Assembly (NCBI RefSeq): GCF_051020985.1
Contig: NC_134999.1
Location: 39,121,660 to 39,185,659 of the forward strand
Origin: Nomia melanderi
Lineage: Eukaryota; Arthropoda; Insecta; Hymenoptera; Halictidae
Length of the DNA: 64,000 nt
Reading direction: 5' to 3'
The notes under the pieces are model-generated. The model saw only the letters and a program-made list of their open reading frames with translations, was not told the origin of the DNA and searched no databases. The first letter of the stretch is position 1. Each line of letters begins with the position of its first letter. The position numbers and the translations under genes are program-made. Positions 46,907 to 61,500 of this stretch are shown piece after piece.

Positions 46907-49900
46907 TATAATCATGGTGTCAAGGTGACGCGGGTGCCGAGGCGACGTCTCTATCTGGTCCCGCGTGAACTGGCTAGAAGAGTTTGTTCCGCCAACCGTC
47001 TCTTATTTTCCACGAGCGTGATAAAGGGCGCGTTCACGCCCGGCGAAGACGAGTCCCGGCCCCACTGCCGGTTTTATTCATCCCATTATTCTTTGGAACT
47101 CGCGATCCTTCTCCCGTCGACGGAGCGAGAGCCAGAGGGGGAAGAGCTTTTAGAAAAATGCTTCGGCATAATGGAGACTGTGTCGTCCGCGGGTACAAAA
47201 GGCGTGCCCCTCGCTTAACGCGATTCTTCCACAAATTTGGACGGCTTCTATTATTTCTGCGCCTATTCTCCGCCGGAGTGGTTCGTCCTTTGAACGCCGC
47301 TCAGTTTCGAACGGTGTTCCCCTCTCGAAATAGAGGCCTCGTCTCCGACACGCTACTCGGGGAACTTCCATACGAGCGATACCGCGAACCAGGATGTGCT
47401 GGGTACAGTCGCCGAGGTATAAAGGACAGCCCGGGGATCTCGCCGGCTGTCCGCGGTTCGAGCTTCAATTTCGAATAGAGGTCAGATTGAAGTTTCGCCC
47501 AGAGTTCGTTGTGAAGTTGAAGCTGCTACACTCGGAAGTAGAGTTAGAAGGCAGCCGTAGGCTGAACCGAAAGGGCTGTGGAGTCCGGCTAGGAATTAAG
47601 ATGGGGCGAAGTAAAACCAACGCTTAAACTAACCACAGGATGAATCGAAGTTAGCCTATCCCGGATCAGACAGAATCAAAAAGCCACAAAGGTCACGCGG
47701 TAGAATGGCGCGGAAAGGAAAGGAAACTGAAGTAAGAACGCGCGTTGCCTGCCTGGTAATTCATCGCGTAACTACAAATCTATATTAATGCGCGGGCAAC
47801 AGTCTGAATAGGAGAACGACGGAGCAACGTAGCAGGTATAAATTAAAATAAATAGTGCGTGCTCCTGTCTCGTTGGGAATGCTAAATACCTTCGGTCGAC
47901 CGGCTTTATTCGAGCTTTCCGACATTAGCCCGATCATGACAGCTAAATAATCCCAGAATATTCTTGATCGCGAGTCTAAACACGGACGCGAAAAACAATC
48001 CGTAGAGAAATAAAAGACATTCGACGAACCAGCCGTATTACGGACAATTCCCAGTGATTCCGCAACACATTGGACGTTCCCGGTTCGTTCCGTGCTCGAC
48101 GCAGGAACGGCGGAACGACTACACGTTATTCGGTATTCCGCGACACCGTTCGCGTGCAGAAAATTACGCTTACAAATGCAAACGGGTTAACTGACAATGA
48201 ATTCGCATAATCGGAGCCCGGCGGACAAACCTGCAACCTTCCACTGCCTCGAATTTCGTCCATATTCCCGTGAAAAGGTATCGAATGAAACAGGGGCTAG
48301 ATTGGATCCGAGCAATTCCGAGTAAGAAAACGGAAAACAGATGGCGAGATTATCCGACCAACAGCGAATTCTCGCAGCTGGGAACGTCTAGGAGCCGCGG
48401 TATCGAAACTCTTCCACGGTCTTGCTAAAAAAGGGATAACGGAATCGGGTCTATACCGCGTTTCAACTGCGAGCGAACCTTCCTCTAGATGCGAGGGCGC
48501 CTTAATTGGGTCGCCGGTAATAAGCGCTGGCTAGAGAAACAGGCTCTTCCCCTATCCGAACAGTTCCGTAGGAACGATCGCGGGGAAACGTTCCTGGCGT
48601 GTACCTCGCTTATGCATTATGCAAATCTGCCTACAATGGCCGGAAACGGTGCGCCGCGACGGTCTGGTTCGTGCATTAGCAATAATGAAAACCGCGGGGC
48701 TATGTAACTTTCTCGCGGGCGCAGCCGACGGAGGAAAGCAACTCGAAAACAGACCATTCGATTCACCCACTCGAAATCGTTGCCACGTCCGGCTTCGCCT
48801 CCAGCAGACAGCAGCCTCGTTAGAAACCGAGGAGGGAAGAACCTCCCGAAGAAAGGGGGAGAAAGATTGCTACGTTAACGCTGGAATCATAATCCTGTAA
48901 GAAGACGCTCGGCTGGTATTCATAAGAAGATACATTTACATCGAATCCCAAATGGACTGTAAATAATGCATTACCCCTGTAACTTTCCCTTCGTTCGGCA
49001 GTTCATCTTCCATGCCCTGCGGAGAGGGTACTTAGCCGAGTGCTGCGGGCTCCTTTGTAAATCGAAGATAGAGACGGGGAAGAATTATCGAACGAATCCA
49101 TATTAGAATTAGATTTATCGAATTCAACGTACGAGTTTTCTCCGAAAAATGATGACGAGAGAACTCTAAAATCGGTTCGAGCGACACGGTAGTTGCGCCC
49201 GTTGGTCAAACGAATCGTCCAATTAATCTCGATCGCGAGCGTCGCGAGAGGTTTCGAGCAGCCACGCGCCTTTAATGGAGAGTTTATTCGCGCCTCGACG
49301 GAAAGCGGCGAAAGGGAATAAAAGGTGGGCGGGGACGCGTGCGCGAATGGAAAACCGTCGGAAACCCCGGTGGCCTTTTCGCCGGTTATTGTCCCGCGAT
49401 GGAAAATAAAGAGACTGCCGGTTTTATTTAAGATCCCGCGGCCGCCGGCCCCCGTCCAATTAAATTCAGCTCTGTTCCGTTAATTCCAGCAGATAAATAT
49501 CCGCGGATAAAACGCGGCGACAGGCCGGGAGTCTTCTTACGATATTGTGTTCCTGATCCACCGCCGAGGCGGCGCGTTAATTAAGATTAACAATGCGAAG
49601 CACGATGATTATCTCTTTGTTGACCCGGCATAGTTCCGATTCTGGCAGTGTCCCTGTATTGTCGCGCCGCCAACCTACGACCCACTTCGACCTCGACTAA
49701 AGACCACCCCCGCCCCGTACATAATGCCGTCGAATTAATTGAAAAACTCCCCGGGACTGGGGCTAACGCGAGTCAAATGTAAATCGAGGATCCCCGTATA
49801 TCGCGCGCACTGCGGATTCAACATTTCTCGGCCGGTTTCTCTATTCGTCGTCTCTACCGAGATAACGATTCTCTCGCAGTTAACGTTAGTCAACGAACAG

Positions 49901-52900
49901 GGGAGAAAATTGGATATTAAACAAATTACGATACACTCGAAAAACGTTGCGGCAGTTAATTTAAAAGTAATCAATCGTCGATGCGCGGAATCCCCCTGTT
50001 CGTCGAATTAATTAACCATCCGTCATGGAAACCAATCAAAAGAGCCGTCGAAAATGGAAAGTTCAGCGATAGAGGGACAGGGAGGGGTGGAACGTAGCGA
50101 CGAGATCGCAAGTTTCATGAAATTTTTAATAAACTACCCAGGAGGAAGCGGTTAGGCGGCGTTAATTAAAAATTCCGTGTTCACGATTTCGCGTGTAACG
50201 GAAGTTGCGCCGCGTCACGGGGATCAATCGACGGCGCTTCAACTTCCGGTCTCCTCCGCCTCCGCCTCGACGCTCCTCGCTCATTTTTCCGAGCCGATCC
50301 GTGGTCGGATAGGAACTTAGTTTTATGGAGTTTTATCGCCGAACCGTTTAACGTCGCTCCGCGGTCGCGCTCGTTTTCCTCGAGCGGCGAGACACAAAAG
50401 CCGGCTTACAGATTACACGACGGTGAAACGGGCACAGCGATCTATACAGCCCGACCGGCCCGCTATTACTTCGGAGTATCTTTCCGTAACTTCTGTTACA
50501 CCCCGCCATTGTCCCGGAACCTCGGCAAAGGTTCCCACGAAGAATTATAAACGCGAAAGTTACGATTGCTGGGCCAGCGCGTCGAACGTCCAATCGCGAT
50601 CGGAGATTGAGCAGGATTGAGCAAACGGTAGACAAAACCCGAGATACAGTCAATTCCATATTGAGCTCCTCGCAAAGCGTAATTGGCCGTTGGTAACTTT
50701 CTTTGTCACGGACGATAATGGTTGAACGCCGTCGCGTACTAAACAGTCGATGAACTGGACGGCGCATCGGTTTCGGGCTCCGAGAGCTCGAATCCTCGGA
50801 GGAGGTCCTACCGGGCGCATAAATTCGTTCGACCAGGGTTTTTCCTCTGTTCGGGAAGTCAGGATCGCGATAAATCAGCCGGCTCGAATCAGAAACACTC
50901 GTTGGCGGTGAAGTATTACGCGGGTGCCTGACGAGAATTACAATTAGGCCTCGCTAACGAACTGCCCGCCAGTCCCCCCGCTGAAGAATGAAACGATCGC
51001 GAGGACGACACGCGCCGCGAACGAAATTATTGTTCGGTATCCGGAAACGGGGCAAACAAACGTCGTTGAACGGTCGCCAGCGGACGGTCAGCGGCGTATT
51101 TTCAAGCGAGCGAACAACGCTGGCGCGTTGGCCGTTTAAAAGTCCGGTGCTTCTCGCCTCCTCGGCCGTGCCCGAAGTTCCTCCTTCGCGGACTTGCGTC
51201 GCAAAGCGGTTTTTCCGCGCGCCTCAGGGGGAAACAAGCGCGCGGCGCAACCACGGAAGAAAACACGGTGAAATTTCGGCCGCTGACGCGGGAAATTCTG
51301 TGACGTGCGCTAAAATATTGCGCGGCCGACGTTACCGACAAATAAAAAGCCGACCTTATTGTGCAGAGATGGCTGCGCGTGCGGAAAGAACGCAAAAAAT
51401 GTAGCCGCGACGCGTAAATCAACGCTTCTCCTCCCTGCCTGCAAAGGCCGCCATTTTTCGGGCATTGTTACGCTGTCGCTCCGTCGGATCTGGCTGGTAA
51501 AAGCGGTAAACTTTCCATATCATTTTTATATCGTCGTGACCGAGGAGGAACGCGACACTCGACCGACCCATACCAAACAAGATTTATCGCGACGGTTCGC
51601 GGAGCGAATGAATATAACAAAGGAAATGCGACACGCGTCTCCCGGCCAATTGGCAACGTTCGCGCGTTGTCGAGTCGTCGGAAACGGTAAATAAACTGAC
51701 AACGGGTATATTGATTCGAGTTTCTGCGGACTTTAAACGCGTTCCCAGCGTTTGTGCGCTGTAATAACTAACAATAATAACCGTAAAACCGTTGTAAGGG
51801 AAACGTGCTCGTCGCAGAGAGCGGCAACGGTGAATGAGGAATTCAGAATGACGTGTCGCTGCACAAAAATTGCAACGAATTTCTCAGGAAAATTATTCGC
51901 GTAATCAGCTGACTATTCTAAATGCCGTATATATCGCTGGGAAAAACTTTTCATCTACTCTCGAAGGCTCAAGACTTTCCGAGCAATTAACGTCTTAATA
52001 CAGTCCTCGACGAGTATGATTTTCAACAATTTAAGGTCCCATAGAGATCCAGAAATCCAGTTACCGGCGTCCTCGATTGAATCGGCGCGATTCCTCACAC
52101 GCGTCCGGCTGATCATCCCCGAAACCGAATGAAGGTGCGGTCTTCGATTTCCGTTCCCCGTCCACCTGGAACCCACCATTTTTCTTTCCGGGTATCGTTT
52201 CCGCGCCAGCCCCGTTCGATCCTTTCATTAGAAAACACGCTGCGCTTGCAGCCGCTAAATCACTTTAGCGGTCGGAGAACTTTCGGCGAAAAAGGAAACC
52301 GCGTCGCGAGAGACCGGCGACGACCTTTCACAAATTGTCCGCAAGACGTTCCACGTCGAGTCTAGTTAGCGAGGGTCGAGCCACGCTTTTCTTTTCCACC
52401 CTGTTCGTCCCCCCGTGGACCACGGATATCACGATAAATACTCGTCCGTGTGAAAAAGACAGGCGAAAGAGAGTCGAGCGAATTAACGCGGTCCACGTTC
52501 CGTAACGGCTGTAACAAAATTGTTCGTCGAATCTGTCGCACTGTCAACCTAAACTCGCTGACTCTGCTACAGTTGTTCGCGCGGTACTCGGCCTCCTCTC
52601 GGTGTTTCATATTTTTATATTTAAACAAGGCAGCCTGTGATTCCATCCAAATTCGGAACGAAGCCAACAATTCCGGCCCGTAAAACAAATTCCACTTTAT
52701 TTACGTAGCATTTTTTTCGCCCGGCCAATCGAAAAGTGTTTGTATTAATAATCGGAAAAGCCGTTCGAGCGTAGCAATATGAAGATATTTTTCATTGTTC
52801 TCGGTGAGGCTTGTTACTCGCTTGTTACCAAATCATTTGCAAAGCAAACGAAAGGTCCAAATGTACGTCACCGCTGGAAAAGATTGCTTTCGCCGTTGCG

Positions 52901-53593
52901 AACGATCAAGTTAAATTTAATGCTAGAGAAATATAACGACTCGAGAACATGCCCGATGCTTAATTTCCCGGTGAACAGTCGAAGGAATTGTACTCTGCAA
53001 TATTGAAAAGCCAGAAAACAACATTCAGCGATAAAAGATCCCCCGCCCCGGGTAATACGCTGGACCGGGCTCGGTTCGTTCGGTTGACCGAGCCGAGTTC
53101 GCTTTTCCCCAAGGCGGAGGGACTTTCTGCTCCCTTGAATACCACGGAAAGGTTTCTTATTTCTCCCCGATGGTCGATAGATCCGCGCGACTGTAGAAAA
53201 ACAAACAGCGCGCACTCGTGTTTATCTTGCTACCGCTCGGAAGCTTCGAAACCATTTGTCGGCCCCCTGCACCGCCAGGGAGCAACCTTTTCGCTAATAA
53301 ATACTACGATCGTTTCGGCCCTTATAACGATGTCACTGTTCCCGGAAATTGGAATTCCTTAAGGGTCGCGAGCAGAATTAAAGGGGCCCTTTGTACACGA
53401 CACGGGATCTGGTCTACACGGGATAGGTGCAACGGGCTCGCGACTGCTCTGGCATGTCCCCGAGCACACTTATTCGCAATTTCAACCACTTGGAGCATAG
53501 TTCGGCCTTTCTGCCGGCTGGCTGATCACGGGACAAGTTGCGAGCTTCCGAAACTGAACTCGCAGCTATCAGCCGCGAAAGAAGCCAATCGAT

Positions 53594-53866
53594 TTGGCCA
53601 ACAACCTTGAAAGGGCTTGGACGAAATTCCCAACCAAACGTTTCGAAACGCGTGAACGAAATATTAACGAAAAGCTGTACGGAGTAAAGACGGAGAAGGG
53701 ATTAATATTATCTTTGATGCGCCAAGCGATCGAATTAACGTTGAAAGGTAAAAGGGTCGGTTGCACGACGGTTACAAAGTGTACCGAGAAAATCTCGATT
53801 CTGCGAGAGAGAGTTCCGAATCAAAATAGAAACGGAGACAGAGTGGTGGCAGAAGTAATCGAGTAA
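53594..53866 (+). CDS. unrecognised ORF, about 90 codons
   Basis: The frame opens at TTG 53594 and ends TAA. It is rich in Lys, Glu and Val (GLILSLMRQAIELTLKGKR). A weak donor, AAAG/GTAAAA, lies inside it at about 53745. No ATG start or domain is seen. Confidence 0.18.
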   Translation: MANNLERAWTKFPTKRFETRERNINEKLYGVKTEKGLILSLMRQAIELTLKGKRVGCTTVTKCTEKISILRERVPNQNRNGDRVVAEVIE

Positions 53867-55887
53867 TCGAGCGTTGCAGCGAACGATTCAGGAATTATTA
53901 CGAACGAGGAGAACGCGGTGCAGTGTAGATGTGGGTCAAAGAGGAACAATACGGATGAAGGAAGTTTAGGGCGCCGCGAGGCAGCAACAACTCGCGGAGA
54001 ACTGGAAACGTAGCGTGTGGAGAAGAAGAAACTCTGAGGAATCCGCTGGGGAAAAGGGAAAGCCGGGCAGGAACCAGGGAAAACCTACTGGCGGAAGAAC
54101 TTTTGGCCGGTCGACTGACACTGGATATATTCATAGAGATTTTTCCTCGTAGAACGCGCCCGTCGAGACATTTGTCAATTAGAAGGGCTCGAAAAGGGTA
54201 CAAAATACGAGCCGTGTAGCGAATTTTGTTTCATCTAGGTTTTTTACGACAGGAACCGATAGGATGCCCGCGTTAAAATGTCGAGAGACGAATGGCTCGC
54301 CGACTAGGTTACTTATAGGCTGCCATTTGCCAGTGGACAGATAACAAATGCACTATAATTTACCGTTTAATGCACGCGAATCGATGGTTACACGAAACTC
54401 ACAATTATCAACTGAATTAATCGGGATTGTCTCGTCAACGGCTCGTACCAAATTGAGATACACGCTCCGAAGTCTGTTATAACCTTCGTTGATCGATGCG
54501 CCGAATTTTTCGGATATACCTAAAATTGAAATTCAACTCGGGAATTGCGACTAATCGACATTCGAAACCAGATAAAAATGGAAATGTAGATTGCCAGTGA
54601 CCTTTGCGACGAACGAATCTTTTGGTAGATTTCTTTCTCTTCTCTGTAATTGCGATAAATGATGGAGGATTAATCCATGGCAACGGTATATCGTGCCTTG
54701 GCGGCATTAAATGGAGCCACGAGCCATTCGCACGCTTCGATTCCTCGATAAATGGTATTTCGGGACGGCGTCCGGTTTTAGAAATATTTAAACAATTCGT
54801 AACGCGAAATGTATAGAGCAGGAGATAGCGTCGTTGCCGATCGTTGGCCGTGACTGATAATTGTATCTTGCCATCGAAATTCGAAACAAAGCGCGCCACG
54901 CATAATGGGAAAGAAATTGGCGTTCACGGGAATTTATCGTTGCACGCGCGACCAAGCCTGATCCGCCGGCACCGCGCCGTGATTTTATTCCCGGCCACGC
55001 CGGAATACGTTCCCGCGTGTCGCGCCAATCAAATTTATAAACGTATCGCGGCACGATTAAATATTACTGTCCCGCCGATAAAAGGTTCACCGGGAGACAA
55101 TGAATTTAATGCCACTGTCCGAAAGTTCCCGGTACCCTCTCGGCCCGATAATACATCTATCATCGCGATGTCGAGCCGATAAACGCCGCTAAACCAGCGC
55201 GTCGATTTTTCAACCTGTCCGAAAGGGAATCGCGACCGTGTTACCGGTGATTATCCGTTTAACGAGGCTGAGGATGCATCAGTTTTCCTCTGGACGGTCC
55301 GATAGAATGAAATTCCTATTTTCTAAAGACGAAACGAGCGTCTCCGAATGTTTGAACTTGAATTTCTAATGGAGAATTTGGAATATACTACGACGAAGAT
55401 GTATCGATGGATCGGTGCGAGGTGGTAGGTCGTTTTGCCCCGTTCAGCCAACGTTCAGCCAAGACTGCCACCACTGGGTAAGAAAATTCCCAGTTATCGA
55501 CTCCGTCCACCTCCCGACCGAGTTTCGCCAAGTTAGCAGCAACCACCCGGTAAATTCCGGCGCAGATAGCTGTCTTGCCGACCAGAGAAAACCACGGGTC
55601 GATAAGAAAAGCTAGGATTCTGCCGCGGCTATTCTGAGAGGGACCTCCCTGAGAATACGCAGCGCTGGAGAAGCGAGACACGCTCGCCGGTGCTAACTAT
55701 AGCACGGCACAAGTTTTCGTGCCGATGCTGCCCGCTAATAGGAGATCAGAACCGCGATCGGCAAACCCCTTTTCACGCGGCACGCTATTCCTGGACGAAA
55801 CGATTTTCTATTCTCCTTGAAACCTAGTAAACCGCTCTGCTCAGAAAATCGACTGCAACGACGGAACGCGAACGCACACGATCGTTA

Positions 55888-55930
55888 CGTTTCGTTTCGT
55901 TTCGTTTCGTTTCGTTTCGTTTCGTTTCGT
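55888..55930. repeat. (TTCGT)8 pentamer microsatellite
   Basis: Eight perfect copies of TTCGT preceded by CGT. On the minus strand it is open as repeated NETKR. Confidence 0.97.
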
Positions 55931-58143
55931 CGAGATGGGCATTGCATATTTTACGCTCCCGTAACTAGACCGGCCGAGATTTATGCATTTAGAGCGTGCG
56001 AAGATCTTTAAAAAGTTAATGATATTCAAATATGCAATTTTACTGGAAATGTTCAATTCCGCTCCCCCGGAATTTGCATGAACGGCCGCGTTATTTATGC
56101 GCAATGATACCGAAGATAATTACGCGTTCGTTGTTTTGCGATCTTACCCATATTCGCGGGAAATAATTTTGGTAGAAACGCGAATCTCTTTTACGCGAAT
56201 AACTCTCGAAAACGGGGAAACTCGGAATACCGTAGAATCGAACCACGGAATTCCCTTTGACGAACCTTGACGCGTAATCACGCCGGGTAATCACGGAGAA
56301 TACGAGAAGCACGGTATTGCGGAGGAAAGAGATGATTTCCCCGGACAGGAATCCATCACGGGTTCAACAGCGGAACGGAGAAGTTTCCCGGCGTCTGAAT
56401 ATCGATAGGAAATGGAAGCGCAGCCAGTGCATTCGTCCACCGAATGCCATTCCGGCGCGTCGGTGTCGCGATGCGGTCTTTTTTTCGGCCGGACCTAATG
56501 GAAAAACGAGACGCCGGCAAGGCAATTCTCGAAAATTTTCCTGGCGCAACGGTATCCGATCATCTGGATTAGCCTTTAATATTGGCCCCGGTGCTTGGCG
56601 TGCCGCCAGATTGAATATAATTGATATCGATTCGCGTCGACGCCGCCGCACGCCACTGCATCGTTTTAACTTTAATTACAATAAACGGGTTAAGGTATGA
56701 TTTCTAATCGACGTTAAACTCGTTGGCCGACCCTGCAATTTCGCGTTTAACGCGATCGGCGTCGCCGCAATTTTTAATAAATTCACCGCCGACCGTTCCA
56801 TTAAATTACTTCGAATCCCTTCGATTCAGCTCGTTGCGCGGACATCGCTTCCCGCATGGTAATATCGGACACGCGGAGTGTACTTGGTTGAATCTGCGTT
56901 TGGATCGCGTATGCTGCAATCGACGGACTCGCTCGCTTACAGAGAAATCGTTATTAATCCAAGTGTTTCCATCTTTTCGAAAGAACCCTTCGAATGCGTA
57001 GAACTTTGAATCGGGTGGAACAATCGGGAAGTCGGTGGAAAATTCGCTGAGGGATATAACCGGCGGCGATTATCTAATTCGATTGCGTCGTCTAAATTTA
57101 CCGAGGCCTGTCGTTCGCCGGATAATAAATAAATCGCGGATCACGCGGCGACGCGCACCGGTAGATCCGAATGCCTTCTAAATTCGGAACGGTAATTAAA
57201 GAGGCAGAAAAATAGCGATGCTCGCCACCAATGGTCCACTTTCACCGGTCGCAGTTGATTCTCGGGGCGTGTTCGAATCGGAAATTCAACTATGCGTTAC
57301 ATTCGATTGGACAGACGATACAGACGTCGAACGGAGATCTTTATTAATCCTCGAAGGGAATTTTCGGAAAGCGTTCGACAAAATCAACATCGAAGGTATC
57401 CGCCGACTGGTGCACGTGCGTTCGTGCTCGCTAAGTAGAAACAGCGTGCCAGGCACGAACACTTGAACGAAATCCTACCGAAAAACGCACGAGCACAATT
57501 GAAATTCGAGGTTAAATTCAGCGTTTCCAACTGATTCCGCGAAAGCAGTTATTTTCCATGAATCGTTTACTCGCCAGAGTGAATCGTACCGATCGGCTGC
57601 TCGAGGCGAGGAAAATCTAAGGCGATTACGCACGAGGGAAACTAATTATCCGTTGAACTTTGGAAACGCTCGGAAAGCGTAGTCGAGCAGTTGGGCCAGC
57701 GTACGACTGAAAGAAATACGAGAGTTGACAAGAAAAGGAGAAGCGCGGGAACAGGGTCGGTGGAGCAGTTGCTCCGAATAAAGCTCCTTTCTTCGTGGCT
57801 GTTTAAATCGAGAAGTTTTCGAGGGACACGGCGAAGACGTCCCCAAACACGTTAAATTTACACCAAGGTCTCTTTTGTCCGCGGCCGAGCCGCATAACGC
57901 GATAAATCTCCGTCCGCGTCGCAATCGAAAAGGAATATTCGAGTCGGTGACCGGGAAACCCGAGAAAAATTCCCGCACGCGTGCGTAAATCCGTGATCTC
58001 GGCGGCGCGTGTGCGCGTGTGCGCGTGCACGGGCACAGACACGCGTGGACCGCTAAACGAACCGTCCGAGAAGTTTCGTTGGTTTTCTCGCGTGTGGATC
58101 TTTCGTCGAAAACGAGCCGCCGGAAATCGAAGGTCTCCGTCTA

Positions 58144-58500
58144 AGTATAGCGCGCGCGCCTCGCTAGCGTAAGTCTGGCCACTGACGTCGAAAAGTGTCA
58201 GTATACCCTGGACCGACCGATTCCAGAACAACCGCGGCGAGATACGGATGCTCAGTGTCCCGTGAAAACCGATCGCTCGCGAATCTACCGCGCATGGATC
58301 GATAGCGAGCCGGCAGTGTACGCTCCAGTGTCAAGTTCTGTTCGTGTGTTACTCTCTCTCTCTCTCACTTTTACCGAATCAGAGTTTCCGTTTAGCTAGA
58401 AGTAGACTTTTATTCTTCTCCGATCGAACGGAAAGGGACTCGGATTTATTTTATGCTGCGGCTTTGAAGATTTCGAAGCATCGTAGAATCATTTCCTGGG
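58144..58500 (+). promoter_or_regulatory. possible promoter and untranslated first exon upstream of thin
   Basis: The segment has a TATA-like AGTATAG at 58144 and initiator-like TCAGT matches near 58199 and 58252. It ends near a GTACGT donor (about 58500). thin needs a 5' untranslated exon, because its ATG sits two bases after an acceptor. This is the best upstream candidate I see, about 3.8 kb away. It is inference only. Confidence 0.22.
58350..58370. repeat. short (CT)n run
   Basis: About nine CT dinucleotides within the possible 5' exon upstream of thin. Confidence 0.85.
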
Positions 58501-61500
58501 TACGTAACGCGCACAGATTCAGTCCGGAGATTTTATACTCTTTCGAAGGCTTGCGATTCTAGCTTAGAAGATTCGCTACGAAAGGAAGTGGCTTTCTCGG
58601 ATGATCGCTATCGTTATTTTAATATTAGATTACAAAGTAACTCTAGAAACTTTTCAAATGTGTCGCGAATAAGTAACTGTGTCTGTTAGAATCTGAAAAC
58701 ACTATGCTTAGACACCAACGTCGAACCGACAACTTCATCGATTCGCGTAAAGCGTTGCCCGTTCCTTTATTAGATAAAACATGCGTAAAAGAAGCTGCCG
58801 GCAGAGAGCAGTGGTAAACCGAGGACATAAAATTTTCACGCGTAGCTGCGTTTCTCGACGAACCAAGGGAAAAAGTCGCCCGTCTTTGTCTCGGAGATCA
58901 AAAGAGGATTTCTCGAAGGAGTCGGGGAGGTTCGGCGTTGACGAAGGTCCTCGCGGTTCAAGGAATTCCTCGGGGCCGGGAGGGGGCCGAGGGGATATCG
59001 CGTTTCACGCGCTTTGTGCATCGAGGAAACGCGGAACGTAAACGAGAACCGCGGCCCGTCGAAACGACGCGACGCCCACGATTTTCGCGGCGTTTCGCGG
59101 CGTTTCCGCCAGACAAAGGGAAACGCTGAATCACTCGCCGCGCCATTCGATCGCTTGGCGCGAAAATAATAACGCGCCACGTGTACCTGGCGACGTCGAC
59201 GGCGACGGCGTCGCCGAGGGGAGGCTTCGGGGAATTCTTTGTGCCCGATCGCTCGCGAAACGTTGCTCGATCTTCGACGAAACAATTACGCGCGACGGGC
59301 GGCTCGATATCGATGTTCCTCTAAACATTCTCAGATGCGCGCAACCGGGAATCTTCTTTGTTTCCTTCTGTTCCGGGAACTGCCGGGCTCTTCATCGAAT
59401 TTCCCCGTGCGCAACGAGGTTGCTGCGAAGTTCTGCCGTCGTTGTTTCTCCTGGAACGATTTCAATTCCGACACACGCGCCGAGTGCTCGCGCGAAACAT
59501 TTTCCTCGCGAGTAGTTTAACAGAGACAAGAGGGAATACTATGCGCATTGTGTCTGGGCGTTAAATATATTACAAATTCCGATTTTACTCGTTTGCCGAG
59601 ACTCGTCGAACCACTTATGAAACCGAACGAATATCTTTCGAATTTCAATCTCCCGCATTCCCGAATATCGCGCCTCGAAGCGAATGACTCGACGGCGAAG
59701 AACTGTGGCTCTAATTCCGAATACTCGTCCATCGATCTCCGTCTCGTTTCCCGTCTCGAAAGTTGGACGGAAGCTCTCGGATGTACCGGCGACGCGGCTC
59801 GAAACAATGGGAAGCTAGGAAAGCTGGTTAAGTCGCGGTTCGTCCTCCCCCGCCGTCGGGATTAACATTCGACTTGCTCCCGAGTCCCGGGTTCCAGAAA
59901 GTTGCTAACACAATAGCGTCTAGCCGCCTGTTGCACCCCGGAATTCGCCTCGAAGATCAACAAGTGGTTCTAAGTGGTCTAAGAGCAACAATGCTCTCTA
60001 ATGCGTGGCCAGGGTTTCCGGTCGCGGATAGGACGGCGGCGATCGGTCCCGAGGCTCGCGCGGCCTTCCAAACCGTCGCTCTTGCGAAACACCGAGATGC
60101 TTTTGGCTCCGACGCCGACGAACGTGTCCGCGAACTCTTCGAATAATCTTGTCCGGCGGTGCTTCGACGCGGATACGCTCTAATACTCCATTTTATATTT
60201 AACCCTTTGCACTGGAGAGTTTCTCGGAAGCACCTCTAGCGATCATCGTCCCTCCGGATCTCGCAGCGAGTCCAACCGAGCGAAAGAAATCGTCGCGGAG
60301 GTGGGATTTTTTGCTAGGAAACAAATTCTTTGGGAGAATCGCGAACGAGATCGTTGGAAAAGCGCGCGTACCGTTCAAGGGTCGATTAAGGGGCCGGCGA
60401 AGAAACGAGGTAGCTTATCTCTCGAGTCTCGGTGGACGGCGGTTATTTTACGAGGACCGTGAAACCGTCTACGTAACCATTCGGATTTACAGGCTCCTTA
60501 ACGGCGTATAAAAGAAGTATCTCTCGGCCGAGCGAGACGGTGGAAAAGTTTCACGTTCCCCGAACGCTATAAATCGTGCGGATTTCACTTTAGCGCGCCG
60601 CGGAATACAGTATTCTTAGATCGGGATGTTTTTCTCGATCGCTCGGGCTCGTGGAACACCGGTGCAATATTAATAGCGCACGAGTTATCGAGAAATTGAC
60701 AAGCTAGACGACCCTGCGTCCCGGCAAATCCTCGAGCGGCTTTGCCGGGACATTTCTCTGGTGAATCGAAACCAGCGGGGCCGTCAACCAGCCGGGAAAT
60801 TTTCAAACGCTCCGTTGAAAGCCGAGGCTGCGAAGTGGTTTGGCAAAGTTAAAGTTGTTTGTAATCGCGAGACGAAGTCGTTGTTTGGCCAATTTTCAAG
60901 CTGTACAGCGTGTAAAGAGACACCGTACGGGTTCGCCCATCCCACCGAGCATCGACTTTCCCGCGAATAATACACCGGTCGTCTCGAAATAGAAGAGCAA
61001 CGACACCGGTGGGGTCTTGACATTGTCTTGGCAGACCCGCTGTACATTGTTAACCTAGAGAAAAATCGAAACTATTAAAACGGTGGCGGTGTTGGTAAAT
61101 CAGCGAGCGAAAACGATTAGCCGAGTCGTTCGTGCACCTTCCGTCATCGTTCGTTTATATTCTCGCACGCCGCGTTGCATTTGCGATTACTCTTAAATCC
61201 TACTCGAAATTCCTATTCGATGGAAAAAGAGATTCGGTGGAATCTTTTGTCTCGGATCCGTTGGATCAACAACCATACGTTCCGTGGACGCAGACGAAAC
61301 GCGTTCGATGAATAATGATTTGGCACAATAGAGATCTCCAATTGCAACACGGATTAGTCGTTTGAACTATTTATTGGCTGTGACGAGGATAACTCTGTAT
61401 TTCGTCGGGTGACGTAAGCACTCGAGAATATTTCACAAGGATCAGAATCGAAGTTCGTGACGCAGATCGGTCCGCTACATCGAATGAATACGTCGGGTCC

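Larger units (their letters stand above)
42137..58143. other. 16 kb with no confident gene
   Basis: It contains purine-rich stretches (about 44.93-45.05 and 53.93-54.09 kb), simple repeats at 46.9 and 55.9 kb, the weak ORF at 53.6 kb, and two minus-strand donors with possible small exons: ACG/GTAAGT near 46671, and TGG/GTAAGA near 56145 preceded by about 40 open codons (FYGIPSFPVFESYSRK). None has a convincing partner exon. Confidence 0.5.
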
